DNA of 34,386 nt, taken from the NCBI GenBank assembly GCA_044336815.1, contig JBIIOU010000006.1, positions 1 to 34,386 on the forward strand. Direction: 5' to 3'. Of the stretch, positions 1 to 8,070 are shown piece after piece; position 1 is the stretch's first letter, and each line of letters opens with the position of its first letter. Source of the DNA: GCA-2737125 sp044336815. GTDB taxonomy: Bacteria; Actinomycetota; Actinomycetes; S36-B12. A model generated the notes under the pieces. The model was not told the origin of the DNA. It was given only the letters and a program-made list of their open reading frames with translations, and made no database searches. The translations under genes and the position numbers were made by a program.

Positions 1-336
1 ATTTGGCAACAAGCAATGGAATCGGCACTGGCCGGCACTTTACCGACAGATTTCATACTTACCGCTGATTACGGCTTACGGCCAGCGCGGGGCCTAACAT
101 CCTTACCGGGATTAATCGAAGTTGAAACCGGCGGAGATGTTTTCACTTTCGATAATTCCAATGCAGACGGCCTTGACCCAAATGCTCCGGACCCAAACGT
201 CGTGGATCCAGCCGCACCCATCGAGCCGGCTCCAGAAGTCGAGCCGGTGCCAGTTGTTCCGGTGCCAGTTGTTCCGGTGCCAGTTGTTCCGGCACCGGTT
301 GCCACCGTCGTACCGACACCCACACCGACGGGTTAG
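1..336 (+). CDS. Class A penicillin-binding protein, C-terminal fragment (5' end outside the window)
   Basis: The reading frame is open from the first base and ends at TAG 334-336. The visible start IWQQAMESALAGTLPTDF resembles the end of the transpeptidase domain of bifunctional PBPs (PonA type), where a segment like 'PAPIW..FM..AL.GTP...F' precedes a low-complexity tail. Such proteins polymerise and cross-link peptidoglycan outside the membrane. The last ~50 residues are Pro/Val/Asp-rich and contain the unit PVPVV repeated, encoded by three perfect 15-bp tandem copies at 246-290. Proline-rich tails are common on actinobacterial PonA proteins. No catalytic motif lies in the window, so the family call rests on this short C-terminal signature and the tail. 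A different secreted cell-wall protein remains possible. Confidence 0.6.
   Translation: MWQQAMESALAGTLPTDFILTADYGLRPARGLTSLPGLIEVETGGDVFTFDNSNADGLDPNAPDPNVVDPAAPIEPAPEVEPVPVVPVPVVPVPVVPAPVATVVPTPTPTG
246..290 (+). repeat. 15-bp tandem repeat, three perfect copies
   Basis: The unit GGTGCCAGTTGTTCC is repeated three times without a mismatch (246-260, 261-275, 276-290), and a degenerate fourth unit follows (GGCACCGGTTG). It is in frame and encodes the Pro-Val part of the PBP tail. Perfect copies suggest recent slippage, so tail length may vary between strains. Confidence 0.9.
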
Positions 337-354
337 TGACTACATACCTAACAA

Positions 355-819
355 TTACATACCTAATGCGCCGCGCACCAGCGCAGCAACCTGACCACCA
401 TCTGCGCGGCCCTTAACCTGTGGCTGCACTAGTTTCATCACCGCACCCATCGCCGCTTGGCCAGTGGCCCCCTCGGCCGCAACCTTGGCGACCGCCGCAT
501 CAACCACCGCCTTTACTTCGGCTTCACTCATCGATTCCGGCAGGTACTTTGCAATCACACTGAGCTCTGCTCGTTCGCGATCTGCAAGGTCGGGCCGATT
601 TGCGGTGTCATATGCCTCGGCTGACTCCCGTCGCTTCTTACCCTCGCGCCCTAACACCGTCAAAACATCGTCATCGGTTAACTCACGTGCCTCTTTACCT
701 GAGACTTCCTCACTCGTAACGGCCGTGAGAACCATGCGCAGGGTCGCCACCGTGAGTTCATCCCGGGCTTTCATTGCGGTCGTTAGATCACTTTGTAATT
801 GTGCTTTTGAGGTTGTCAT
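355..819 (-). CDS. YqeY/GatB-related protein
   Basis: A 154-residue protein of the YqeY family, which resembles the C-terminal tRNA-interacting helical domain of the amidotransferase subunit GatB. The exact role of stand-alone YqeY is unsettled; a link to tRNA-dependent amidation is inferred from homology only. Seen here: the typical start with LQSDLTTAMKARDELTVATLRM, the central KKRRESAEAY segment, and the ending GRADGGQVAALVRGAL, all characteristic of the family, at the usual ~150-residue length. It converges on the PBP gene and is divergent from the metallophosphoesterase with a 46-bp gap. The start ATG is preceded by GACAAT plus six bases, which could be a -10 box of a leaderless mRNA; the G-run just before the ATG is too close to serve as a ribosome site. 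Confidence 0.9.
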   Translation of the reverse strand: MTTSKAQLQSDLTTAMKARDELTVATLRMVLTAVTSEEVSGKEARELTDDDVLTVLGREGKKRRESAEAYDTANRPDLADRERAELSVIAKYLPESMSEAEVKAVVDAAVAKVAAEGATGQAAMGAVMKLVQPQVKGRADGGQVAALVRGALGM

Positions 820-865
820 GCCCCCATTGTCGCAGGCTGACGGCCATAGATGGCACGATCAACCT

Positions 866-1747
866 ATGCGTGGCTCCACCAAGGCCCTATTGGGGCTTTT
901 TGCTGCCGGGACGGCGGGGTTGGTCTATGCCCGATGGGAGGCACAGGCATTTACCCTGCGTCGAGTAAGTGCGGCGGTACTACCAACCGGCCAGCCCGCG
1001 ATGCGGATTTTGCATCTATCAGATCTGCATTTGGTACCAGGTCAAAGCCGCAAACAAATGTGGGTGCAATCTCTTCGCGAACTACGACCAGATGCCGTAA
1101 TTGTGACCGGCGATTTTCTCTCGCATCTTGATGCGGTGCCCCACGTCATGGATACCCTTGATCCGCTCTTTGACTTGCCCGGCGCATTTGTGCTCGGCAG
1201 TAACGACTACTACGCGCCCCGGCCAATCAATCCCGCGCGCTATCTCGCCGGGCCCTCCGGCCTCGAACCAAATCGACCGATGCTGCCTTGGGCGGATTTA
1301 GTTAACGGACTCACCGATGCGGGCTGGCTTGACTTAAGTAATCGACGAGCCACCATGAAAGTTGACGGCCGCCACGTTGACGTTCGAGGGGTAGATGATC
1401 CACACATTGGCCGCGATAAATATGAAGAGGTAGCGGGCGCTTTCGATCCGGCGGCCGACCTTGCACTTGGCGTCACTCACGCTCCTTATCTACGCATCCT
1501 TGATGGCATGACCGGCGATGGCGCAAATCTGGTGCTCGCCGGCCATACTCACGGCGGCCAACTGCGTCTTCCCGGTGTCGGCGCCTTGGTAACTAATTGT
1601 GATCTTGACCGGGCTCGAGCGCGGGGGTTATCCCGTCACGGCACCGCGCATCTTCATGTGTCAGCCGGCCTCGGCACCTCCCCTTACGCCCCGATTCGCT
1701 TTGCCTGCCCCCCCGAGGCCACTTTGCTGACGCTTACCGCGGATTAA
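866..1747 (+). CDS. Membrane-anchored metallophosphoesterase
   Basis: A calcineurin-like phosphoesterase of 293 residues (two-metal hydrolase of phosphomonoesters or diesters; substrate not predictable). Metal-binding motifs appear in order: DLHL near residue 50, GDF near 80, GSND near 110 (the usual GNH/D block), a His in GVTHAP, and GHTHGG near 230. The first ~25 residues (ALLGLFAAGTAGLVYARWEA) form an uncleaved membrane anchor. The same frame stays open upstream to 464, but that part is the complement of yqeY, so I chose the ATG at 866, which gives an anchor followed directly by the catalytic domain. Actinobacteria commonly carry such a gene next to a PonA-type PBP gene, which fits this neighbourhood. 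tRNA-Pro follows 62 bp downstream. Confidence 0.88.
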   Translation: MRGSTKALLGLFAAGTAGLVYARWEAQAFTLRRVSAAVLPTGQPAMRILHLSDLHLVPGQSRKQMWVQSLRELRPDAVIVTGDFLSHLDAVPHVMDTLDPLFDLPGAFVLGSNDYYAPRPINPARYLAGPSGLEPNRPMLPWADLVNGLTDAGWLDLSNRRATMKVDGRHVDVRGVDDPHIGRDKYEEVAGAFDPAADLALGVTHAPYLRILDGMTGDGANLVLAGHTHGGQLRLPGVGALVTNCDLDRARARGLSRHGTAHLHVSAGLGTSPYAPIRFACPPEATLLTLTAD

Positions 1748-1809
1748 CGAAGGCAGCACCTGCCAGCCAATAACCACCCTTAGCGCTCCGTTAGACTCCG
1801 CAAGTCCTT

Positions 1810-1883
<74 letters not shown>

Positions 1884-1891
1884 CGCCAGGT

Positions 1892-1919
1892 CGGGGGCTG
1901 ATCACTTGATCGGCCCCCG
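1892..1919 (+). terminator. Hairpin terminator after tRNA-Pro
   Basis: CGGGGGCTGATCA (1892-1904) pairs with TGATCGGCCCCCG (1907-1919), a 13-bp stem with one G-T wobble and a very short loop, 9 bp after the tRNA. There is no long T-tract, as is common for GC-rich actinobacterial terminators. Confidence 0.7.
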
Positions 1920-1978
1920 GTCAATTACCCAGTAACGAACGCCCGAAAAAACGTGCACATCCGAGCGAAGGGCCCAAG

Positions 1979-2764
1979 ATGACTGTTCCAGATCGCCGGC
2001 CTGATCGTGCGGAGTTTGGTCCCGTCACCGCCGAATATGTAAAAGCAATGGGTTGGCGCTCAGTGAATGCCCACACCCACATCTCGCTGGTACACCGCTA
2101 CGCATATGTGGAAGTTCCGAAAGCCGGATGCGGAACCATGAAAGCCACGTTGGGCGGCCTAGAAGCAGCACGGCTCGGGCCTAAGTTGGTCGAGCGAGTG
2201 CAGGCGGCACCGCATGACCGCACCAAGATGACACCCTTCGTGAAACCATTTCAATTACCCCCCGACCAACTCGAGGAAGTGTTTACGTCCGCCGGGTTCA
2301 CCCGCTTCGCGGTAGTTCGTGATCCCGCAGCACGACTGCTCTCTGGGTATCTTGAAAAAATCCGACAGGGCTTGCAGCAAAGTCAGCCAATTTTCGAGTT
2401 CTTGGCAGCACAAGGCCGCGCACCGAAGTCGGCCGCCGATATTTCGTTCGCGGATTTCATCGAGGTGATCGGCGCTCAGGCTTCACGCGATCAGGATCCG
2501 CATTGGCGGCGCCAGGTAGATCATCTTGGCCTGCCCGAAATGAAATATGACGCACTGATTCACCTCGAACAGCTCGGGGATTCCTGGCACCAAATCGGAG
2601 AGTTGATAAAAGTGCCTGATGTGCAAGAGCAATTCTTCTGCCGCAACTCAACTCATGCAGGCGCGCACCTAACCGAGCATTACACACCAGAACTGCTCGT
2701 GCGGGTAGCCGAAATTTACGCTGAAGACTACGCAGCCTTCGACTACCCGGTTACATCCCAATAA
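1979..2764 (+). CDS. Sulfotransferase family protein (PAPS-dependent, carbohydrate-type)
   Basis: A 261-residue protein like the Sulfotransfer_2 group, which transfers sulfate from PAPS to hydroxyls of glycans. The 5'-phosphosulfate loop is seen as VEVPKAGCGTMK (residues ~45-56) and the 3'-phosphate site as VVRDPAARLLSGY (~112-124), the two defining motifs of the superfamily. No signal peptide or membrane segment is apparent, so it is predicted cytosolic. The start ATG follows AAGGG at a suitable distance. It stands alone between tRNA-Pro and the convergent ABC transporter operon, with only 6 bp separating the stop codons. The acceptor is unknown. A sulfatase is encoded ~10 kb away, but a functional link is only a guess. 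Confidence 0.75.
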   Translation: MTVPDRRPDRAEFGPVTAEYVKAMGWRSVNAHTHISLVHRYAYVEVPKAGCGTMKATLGGLEAARLGPKLVERVQAAPHDRTKMTPFVKPFQLPPDQLEEVFTSAGFTRFAVVRDPAARLLSGYLEKIRQGLQQSQPIFEFLAAQGRAPKSAADISFADFIEVIGAQASRDQDPHWRRQVDHLGLPEMKYDALIHLEQLGDSWHQIGELIKVPDVQEQFFCRNSTHAGAHLTEHYTPELLVRVAEIYAEDYAAFDYPVTSQ

Positions 2765-2770
2765 TTCGGG

Positions 2771-3529
2771 TTACATCACTGCGTTAAGAAATCTTTGAGT
2801 CTCCGGCAGTCGTGCGCCATCAAACATCATCCCCGGAGTGCCTTGCTCCAAGATCACACCCTCGTGAAAGAAACACATTCGTGACGCGACTTCACGCGCG
2901 AATCCCATCTCATGCGTGACAACAATCATTGTCGTGGAGTGGTCCTTGGCCAGGCTGCGCATAACCGAAAGCACTTCATGAATTAGCTCCGGGTCAAGTG
3001 CCGATGTGGGTTCGTCGAAGAGCATGACCTGCGGTTTCATTGCCAATGCGCGGGCAATCGCCACCCGTTGCTGCTGCCCCCCTGAGAGGCGTATCGGATA
3101 CTCGGCTGCTTTATCCGCCAGGCCGACATCGGCTAGCAGCGACATAGCATGATCCTTGACTACCTTGGCCGGATCCGATGAGATACGGCGGGGTGCTTCC
3201 ATGACATTGTCTAAAACACTCATGTGCGGGAACAGATTGAATTGCTGAAAAACCATGCCACAGGTCTTTCGCACATTTTGAATTTGCTTGCGGCGATGAC
3301 GCGTGGGGCTGCCCGCACCGATGGTAATTCCAGCAACTTCGATCGTGCCCACGGTCGGCTCTTCGAGAAAATTTATACACCGCAAGAAGGTGCTTTTGCC
3401 TGACCCAGAGCGCCCAAAAACTACGACTACTTCGCCAGCATTGATATCAAGATCAACACCCTTGAGAACTTCTAGCGCCCCAAAAGATTTATGTAGGTTG
3501 CTTACCCGCACAAGTGGATCAGTCATCAC
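2771..3529 (-). CDS. Polar amino-acid ABC transporter, ATP-binding protein
   Basis: The 252-residue ATPase of an importer of the GlnQ/HisP class, working at the inner face of the membrane. All nucleotide-binding motifs are intact: Walker A GRSGSGKST (39-47), Q-loop FQQFNLFPHMSV (from ~94), signature LSGGQQQR (148-155), Walker B VMLFDEPTSALDP (168-180) and switch His in VVTHEMGFA (~206). The FNLFPH segment and EMGFA are characteristic of the polar amino-acid subfamily. Its start overlaps the end of the permease gene by 4 bp, showing translational coupling in a three-gene operon (binding protein, permease, ATPase). The transported amino acid cannot be told from the sequence. Confidence 0.95.
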   Translation of the reverse strand: MMTDPLVRVSNLHKSFGALEVLKGVDLDINAGEVVVVFGRSGSGKSTFLRCINFLEEPTVGTIEVAGITIGAGSPTRHRRKQIQNVRKTCGMVFQQFNLFPHMSVLDNVMEAPRRISSDPAKVVKDHAMSLLADVGLADKAAEYPIRLSGGQQQRVAIARALAMKPQVMLFDEPTSALDPELIHEVLSVMRSLAKDHSTTMIVVTHEMGFAREVASRMCFFHEGVILEQGTPGMMFDGARLPETQRFLNAVM

Positions 3530-4401
3530 GCGCCCTTACCCTGGCGCACGTAGCCTTTGCTCATTCGCTCTTCTAACTTGCGTTGAAAGAGCGAGAAGAT
3601 CGCAGTTAACCCCCAATAGACAAGCGCGGCGGCAATTAATGCCTCCAGGTTGCGGAAGTCAGCTTTGCCAGCGAGTTGCGCCATTCGAAATGGGTCAGCC
3701 CACATCAAAGTGGTACCGAGTAACCCTATGAGCGCGGTGTCCTTCATCATCGCGATGAATTCATTGCCGGTCGGTGGTATCACTATTCGGGTGGCTTGGG
3801 GCAGAATGATTCTTCGCATCTGCTGGCTCGGGGACATACCAAGTGCGGCGGCTGCCTCGGCTTGACCGTGCGGAACCGCCTCGATCCCTGAACGAAAAAT
3901 CTCCGTCATGTAGGCCCCGTAATTGAAGGCGATGCCAACAATGCCGGCAACTTGGGCCGGCCAGATGAACCAGGTGGCGTATTGCTCGGGCAGTAGCCCA
4001 AGGGCCAACTGTGGCAGTGCCAGGTACCACAAAAATAGTTGGACAATGAGCGGGGTTCCGCGGAAAAATGAGGTATAGAAACCACTAACGCCGTACGCAA
4101 TTGGATTTCTTGAAACTCGGCCGAGGGCACCCAAAAGTGCGAGCGCCACAGCGCAGGCAATAGCAATGATAGAAAATGCAATCGTGACCCAAACAGCCTT
4201 GACAATCGCCGCTGCATGATCGCCCATCCAAGCGATGTCAAAGCCACTCTTCAAGAACCCAATAAGCAGGAGCCCGCCGATAACCAACCAGACCAACGCG
4301 ACTTTAATCCGGAAGGGCACCTTGAGGCTGGCTATCTCCAGAGACTCCGCGAGGCCGTGCCGCTGATGCGGCACGGCCTCCACCGTCGGGGTATTACTCA
4401 T
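3526..4401 (-). CDS. Polar amino-acid ABC transporter, permease
   Basis: A 291-residue integral membrane subunit of the HisM/GlnP family. After a ~30-residue cytosolic N-terminus come several hydrophobic helices (for example VALVWLVIGGLLLIGF and ITIAC-like segments), the family signature FFRGTPLIVQLFLWY, and the ATPase-docking EAA loop EAAAALGMSPSQQMRRIILPQA. The mixed substrate class matches its ATPase neighbour. It starts 6 bp after the binding-protein stop and overlaps the ATPase start, so it is the middle gene of the operon. A single permease gene suggests it works as a homodimer. Confidence 0.94.
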   Translation of the reverse strand: MSNTPTVEAVPHQRHGLAESLEIASLKVPFRIKVALVWLVIGGLLLIGFLKSGFDIAWMGDHAAAIVKAVWVTIAFSIIAIACAVALALLGALGRVSRNPIAYGVSGFYTSFFRGTPLIVQLFLWYLALPQLALGLLPEQYATWFIWPAQVAGIVGIAFNYGAYMTEIFRSGIEAVPHGQAEAAAALGMSPSQQMRRIILPQATRIVIPPTGNEFIAMMKDTALIGLLGTTLMWADPFRMAQLAGKADFRNLEALIAAALVYWGLTAIFSLFQRKLEERMSKGYVRQGKGA

Positions 4402-4407
4402 TGGTGA

Positions 4408-5355
4408 CTAGGAGCCAGCGCCCTTGGTGAAATCGACCCCGTACCACTTCATTGATAGATCACTCAAAGTGCCATCGGCACGCATGGCTTCAATGACCGT
4501 ATTAATTTCCGCAACGAGGGTGTCAACTGGAAGTAGTGAACTCTTATCGGTGGCTACCGAAAGTGGCTCCTGGAAGATTGGATCCCCGAGCAAAGTTATC
4601 TTCTTGCCCTTCTTGATAGCCTCTTCAAGGGTCGGGATCGTAGACACCATCGCGTCAATGCGACCGAGTGCAAGGTCCTGGATGCCGGTGGAGTCGGTGT
4701 CATAGGTGACTATTTCAATGTCCTCGGGCACTAGGAATTCGAAATCGAATCCCGGGATCTTCAACGTGCGGTTCAGGTAGAACTCGTAGGTGCAAGCACC
4801 GCAGACACCAACCCGCTTACCCGAAAGTTGATCAATCGAGGTGATGTCACTCTTGGCGCCGACCGCAACCCCTGCAGGAGTGAAGTAATAGGGGGTCGTG
4901 AAATCAAGAACTGTCGCCCGCTCATCGGTGATTGTCATCGAGCCTACGGAAATATCCCAACGGTCATTCCACTTACCCGCGGTTAGCACATCCCACGACG
5001 GGGTTTCCCATTGAACTTCGGCGCCGAGACGCTTTGCAATTTCAGTTGCTACATCAATATCAAATCCTTCCCATGTGCCGGTGCCATCATCAAATGATGA
5101 CTGCGGTGGGTATGCCGGATCTGTCGAGACCCGCAGCACCCCGTCACGCTGAATCCGTTCTAGCAATGTCGTGGGCTCGGCGGGTACCGCCTCACTAGGT
5201 GCTGGAGCTGCCTCCGTTGGGGTGGCGCTCGCAGGGGCGGCAACCGTAGGTGCCGCGCTCTCGGCCGTTGTTCCGCCGCTAGAACCGCAGCCGACCGCAA
5301 AAACTCCGGTCAGAGCCAAAATACTCGCGGTGGCTACCGCTTTCCAGGTACGCAT
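4408..5355 (-). CDS. Polar amino-acid ABC transporter, substrate-binding lipoprotein
   Basis: A 315-residue extracellular solute-binding protein (SBP_bac_3 fold) that captures an amino acid and delivers it to the permease. It has a lipoprotein signal MRTWKAVATASILALTGVFAVGC with lipobox AVGC (Cys23), then an Ala/Pro/Ser/Thr-rich linker to ~residue 62. The binding domain starts at LLERIQRDGVLRVSTDPAYPP and contains GFDIDVATEIAKRLG and the hinge-region YFTPAGVAVGAKS, all typical of the family. The ATG is preceded by GGAGGAGT at good spacing. It is the first gene of the operon and is divergent from the PLP decarboxylase gene across a 148-bp intergenic region. Confidence 0.94.
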   Translation of the reverse strand: MRTWKAVATASILALTGVFAVGCGSSGGTTAESAAPTVAAPASATPTEAAPAPSEAVPAEPTTLLERIQRDGVLRVSTDPAYPPQSSFDDGTGTWEGFDIDVATEIAKRLGAEVQWETPSWDVLTAGKWNDRWDISVGSMTITDERATVLDFTTPYYFTPAGVAVGAKSDITSIDQLSGKRVGVCGACTYEFYLNRTLKIPGFDFEFLVPEDIEIVTYDTDSTGIQDLALGRIDAMVSTIPTLEEAIKKGKKITLLGDPIFQEPLSVATDKSSLLPVDTLVAEINTVIEAMRADGTLSDLSMKWYGVDFTKGAGS

Positions 5356-5503
5356 ATGGGACTCCTCCGCTAAAAGTGATTTCGAGTAACTTTGGCCTCA
5401 TTGTTGTCTGACTCGAACCATCTGGTGGCATTTTTGCCAGATTGTTGTCGTCCGCATCAACCGGGTAGTTGGAACAATAAGGCTTCGGGGGTATGAATGG
5501 GTT

Positions 5504-7000
5504 ATGCCCCAACCAAATGATCGGCACGCCCGAGCCCCATACGCCGAAGCATTACACCAAAACGCCCGGCAGGGCTGGACCAGATTGGGTGTCCCGGGCC
5601 ATCAAGATCAGCCCCCCAACTACCCGGCGCTGCAGTCCCTCGCGGGGAGCCAACTGCTGGCTATGGACATCCCAATGTTCACCCAAGGGGTGGACCTACC
5701 GGCGGCTGGGGCATCCGGTGCTAGCCCACTACAGGAAGCCCTCGAACTTGCTGCTGATGCTTGGGGCGCCAAACGCACCTGGTTTCTCACCGATGGAGCC
5801 TCCCAAGGAGGCCATGCCGCCTGCCTTGCCCTACGTGGGCTCAGCACACATATGGTCGCGCAACGTTCAGTTCACACTTCGGTAATTGACGGCGCCATTT
5901 TGGCAGGGCTGAGTTTGGAATTTGTCACTCCAAATATTGATGTAGCTCTTGGCATCGCGCACGGGCTTACCCCCGCAGCACTTGATAACGCCTTGGCAAT
6001 GCACCCTGGGGCCGCCGCCGCCTATGTTGTCACCCCGTCTTACTTTGGTGCAGTAAGTGATGTGCGCGAGTTCGCGGTAATCGCGCATCGCCACGGAGTC
6101 CCACTGGTCGTTGACGAAGCTTGGGGTAGTCATTTCGGATTCCATCCGAACCTCCCAACCAGCGCACTGGCAAGTGGCGCAGACCTCGTCATCTCGAGTA
6201 CCCACAAACTTGCCGGCAGCCTTTCCCAATCAGCAATGCTGCATCTAGGGCATGGCCAATTCGCGGAGCTCCTGGAGGTTCGCGTAAACAGAGCACTGCT
6301 GACCCTGCAAACCACCAGCCCGTCGGCAATCTTGTTCGGTTCACTTGACCTGGCTAGACGCGACCTTTGTTACCTAAGCCACGATCGAATTCAGGCCAGC
6401 ATTGACGACGCGAATCTCGCGCGGGCCCTGCTCGCTGAGGGTGGGCGATTTGTCGACCCTTCACCAGCGATGCTTGCCTCACCTGATGTGATTGGTTTGG
6501 ATCCACTTCACCTGGTGGTCGACACTAGTTCGGGCGGCGTACCGGGCTTCGAGGCCAGAGCGCTACTTGAAGCAAGTAGCCGTATCCATGTAGAGATGGC
6601 AACCGATTCAGTCATCGTCGCAATCGTGGGTGCTGGTAGTCGCCTTGACGCTGGGTTCCTCGTCGCGGCCTTACACGCTCTGCCGGAGCCCGACGCGAAA
6701 TCCCAGCGGCAAAGAGATCGGCAACCAATTATTTTGCCCCCGACCGGGCCCAGGGCCCGCGAAGTGCGTGAAGCCTATTTTGCCGAAGCCGAGGTGGTAC
6801 CCGCGGCGCAGGCCATTGGGCGCATCTCGGGCGATACCTTGGCGGCATACCCACCAGGGGTGGCAAACGTATTACCGGGCGAGGTGGTTACCACGGAGGT
6901 CGTTCAATTTCTTCAAGCGACCGCGCAGGCACCGTACGGCTGGGTGCGTGGAGCTGTTGACGCAGGTGTCGAGCACCTTCGCGTGCTGCTAGAAAAGTAG
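5504..7000 (+). CDS. Orn/Lys/Arg decarboxylase-family PLP enzyme
   Basis: A 498-residue fold-type I PLP enzyme of the arginine/lysine/ornithine decarboxylase family, which converts basic amino acids to polyamine precursors. Family marks: N-terminal LGVPGHQ with the later DIPMFTQGVDL, the cofactor-binding FLTDGASQGGHAA (95-107), VVDEAWGSHFGFHP (202-215) with Asp204 for the pyridine nitrogen, and the Schiff-base Lys235 in SSTHKLAGSLSQSA. The small C-terminal domain has AAYPPGVANVLPGE. The length is that of the short SpeA-like bacterial enzymes. The actual substrate is not certain. It is divergent from an amino-acid importer, suggesting import and decarboxylation of the same amino acid, an inference from position only. 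The start is not clear-cut: a TATGAA box six bases before the ATG may give a leaderless mRNA. Confidence 0.88.
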   Translation: MPQPNDRHARAPYAEALHQNARQGWTRLGVPGHQDQPPNYPALQSLAGSQLLAMDIPMFTQGVDLPAAGASGASPLQEALELAADAWGAKRTWFLTDGASQGGHAACLALRGLSTHMVAQRSVHTSVIDGAILAGLSLEFVTPNIDVALGIAHGLTPAALDNALAMHPGAAAAYVVTPSYFGAVSDVREFAVIAHRHGVPLVVDEAWGSHFGFHPNLPTSALASGADLVISSTHKLAGSLSQSAMLHLGHGQFAELLEVRVNRALLTLQTTSPSAILFGSLDLARRDLCYLSHDRIQASIDDANLARALLAEGGRFVDPSPAMLASPDVIGLDPLHLVVDTSSGGVPGFEARALLEASSRIHVEMATDSVIVAIVGAGSRLDAGFLVAALHALPEPDAKSQRQRDRQPIILPPTGPRAREVREAYFAEAEVVPAAQAIGRISGDTLAAYPPGVANVLPGEVVTTEVVQFLQATAQAPYGWVRGAVDAGVEHLRVLLEK

Positions 7001-7023
7001 GACGCGCTAAGCGCACCGCGCGC

Positions 7024-8070
7024 TCAATCCAAATTGGCAGCGACAAGTTCAGCGATTTGCACCGCGTTCAGCGCCGCACCTTTGCGCAGATTGTCATTGC
7101 TGACGAACAGCGCTAGGCCTTTGCCGCTGGCCACCGATGAATCTTGGCGGATGCGACCGACGAATGATGGGTCAGCACCGGCCGCCTGCAGTGGGGTTGG
7201 AACTTCTGATAATTCGACACCGGGTGCACCCAATAACAGTGCCGTTGCCCGTTCTGGTGTTATTGGGCGATCAAACTCGGCGTTTATAGCAAGGGAGTGG
7301 CCGGTGAAGACGGGCACACGAACACAAGTTCCGGAGACAAGTAAGTCAGGTATACCAAGGATTTTTCGGCTCTCATTGCGCAGTTTTTGTTCCTCATCGG
7401 TTTCGAGGGAGCCGTCATCAACAATATTGCCCGCTAGCGGAATGACATCAAATGCGATGGTGCGCACATATTTCTGCGACTGCGGGAAGTTTACCGAGCC
7501 GCCATCATGAGTAAGCCCTGCGATGTCTTGGGTCATCGCAGCGCGCACCTGCTCATCGAGTTCTTTGACACCGGCAAGCCCGCTGCCAGAAACCGCTTGG
7601 TATGAACTTACTATCAGGCGGCGCAGCCCAGCCTCAGCGTGCAAGGGCTGCAATACCGGCATCGCAGCCATCGTGGTGCAATTAGGATTAGCGATAATCC
7701 CTTTGCGGGCCTCGCCAATTGCCTGCGGGTTGACTTCGCTGACTACCAGCGGCACGTCCGGGTCCATCCGCCAAGCCGATGAGTTGTCGATCACTATGAC
7801 ACCGGCCGCCGCATACTTCGGGGCCAGCACTTTGGATGACGCCCCACCAGCGGAAAACAGTGCGATGTCGATGCCGGTTAGATCAGCTGTCTCGGCATCC
7901 TCAACGAGGATCTCGGTGCCGCGCCACGGCAAGGTGGTGCCCGCTGACCGCGCTGATGCAAAGAACCGAACCTGCTGCATCGGGAATTCACGTTCATCAA
8001 GTAGCCGGCGCATGACCGTGCCAACTTGGCCGGTCGCACCGACTACCGCGACAACGGGTTTGCGGCTCAT
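7024..8070 (-). CDS. asd: Aspartate-semialdehyde dehydrogenase
   Basis: Reduces aspartyl phosphate to aspartate semialdehyde with NADPH, the branch point to lysine/diaminopimelate, threonine and methionine. The 348-residue length is normal. Seen: the Rossmann loop VVGATGQVG (9-17), SAGGASSK (~73-80), and catalytic Cys131 in NPNCTTM. The catalytic His lies in FTGHSLAIN and the dimer/substrate region has SSYQAVSGSG. The ATG overlaps the aspartokinase stop by 4 bp, so the two consecutive pathway enzymes are translated as a coupled pair. It converges with the decarboxylase gene, leaving only 23 bp. Confidence 0.97.
   Translation of the reverse strand: MSRKPVVAVVGATGQVGTVMRRLLDEREFPMQQVRFFASARSAGTTLPWRGTEILVEDAETADLTGIDIALFSAGGASSKVLAPKYAAAGVIVIDNSSAWRMDPDVPLVVSEVNPQAIGEARKGIIANPNCTTMAAMPVLQPLHAEAGLRRLIVSSYQAVSGSGLAGVKELDEQVRAAMTQDIAGLTHDGGSVNFPQSQKYVRTIAFDVIPLAGNIVDDGSLETDEEQKLRNESRKILGIPDLLVSGTCVRVPVFTGHSLAINAEFDRPITPERATALLLGAPGVELSEVPTPLQAAGADPSFVGRIRQDSSVASGKGLALFVSNDNLRKGAALNAVQIAELVAANLD

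Noticed and set aside
464..865. Open plus-strand frame that would extend the metallophosphoesterase by 134 residues
   Set aside because: It is the complement of yqeY, has Ser/Ala-rich shadow composition, and homologues begin at the membrane anchor near 866.
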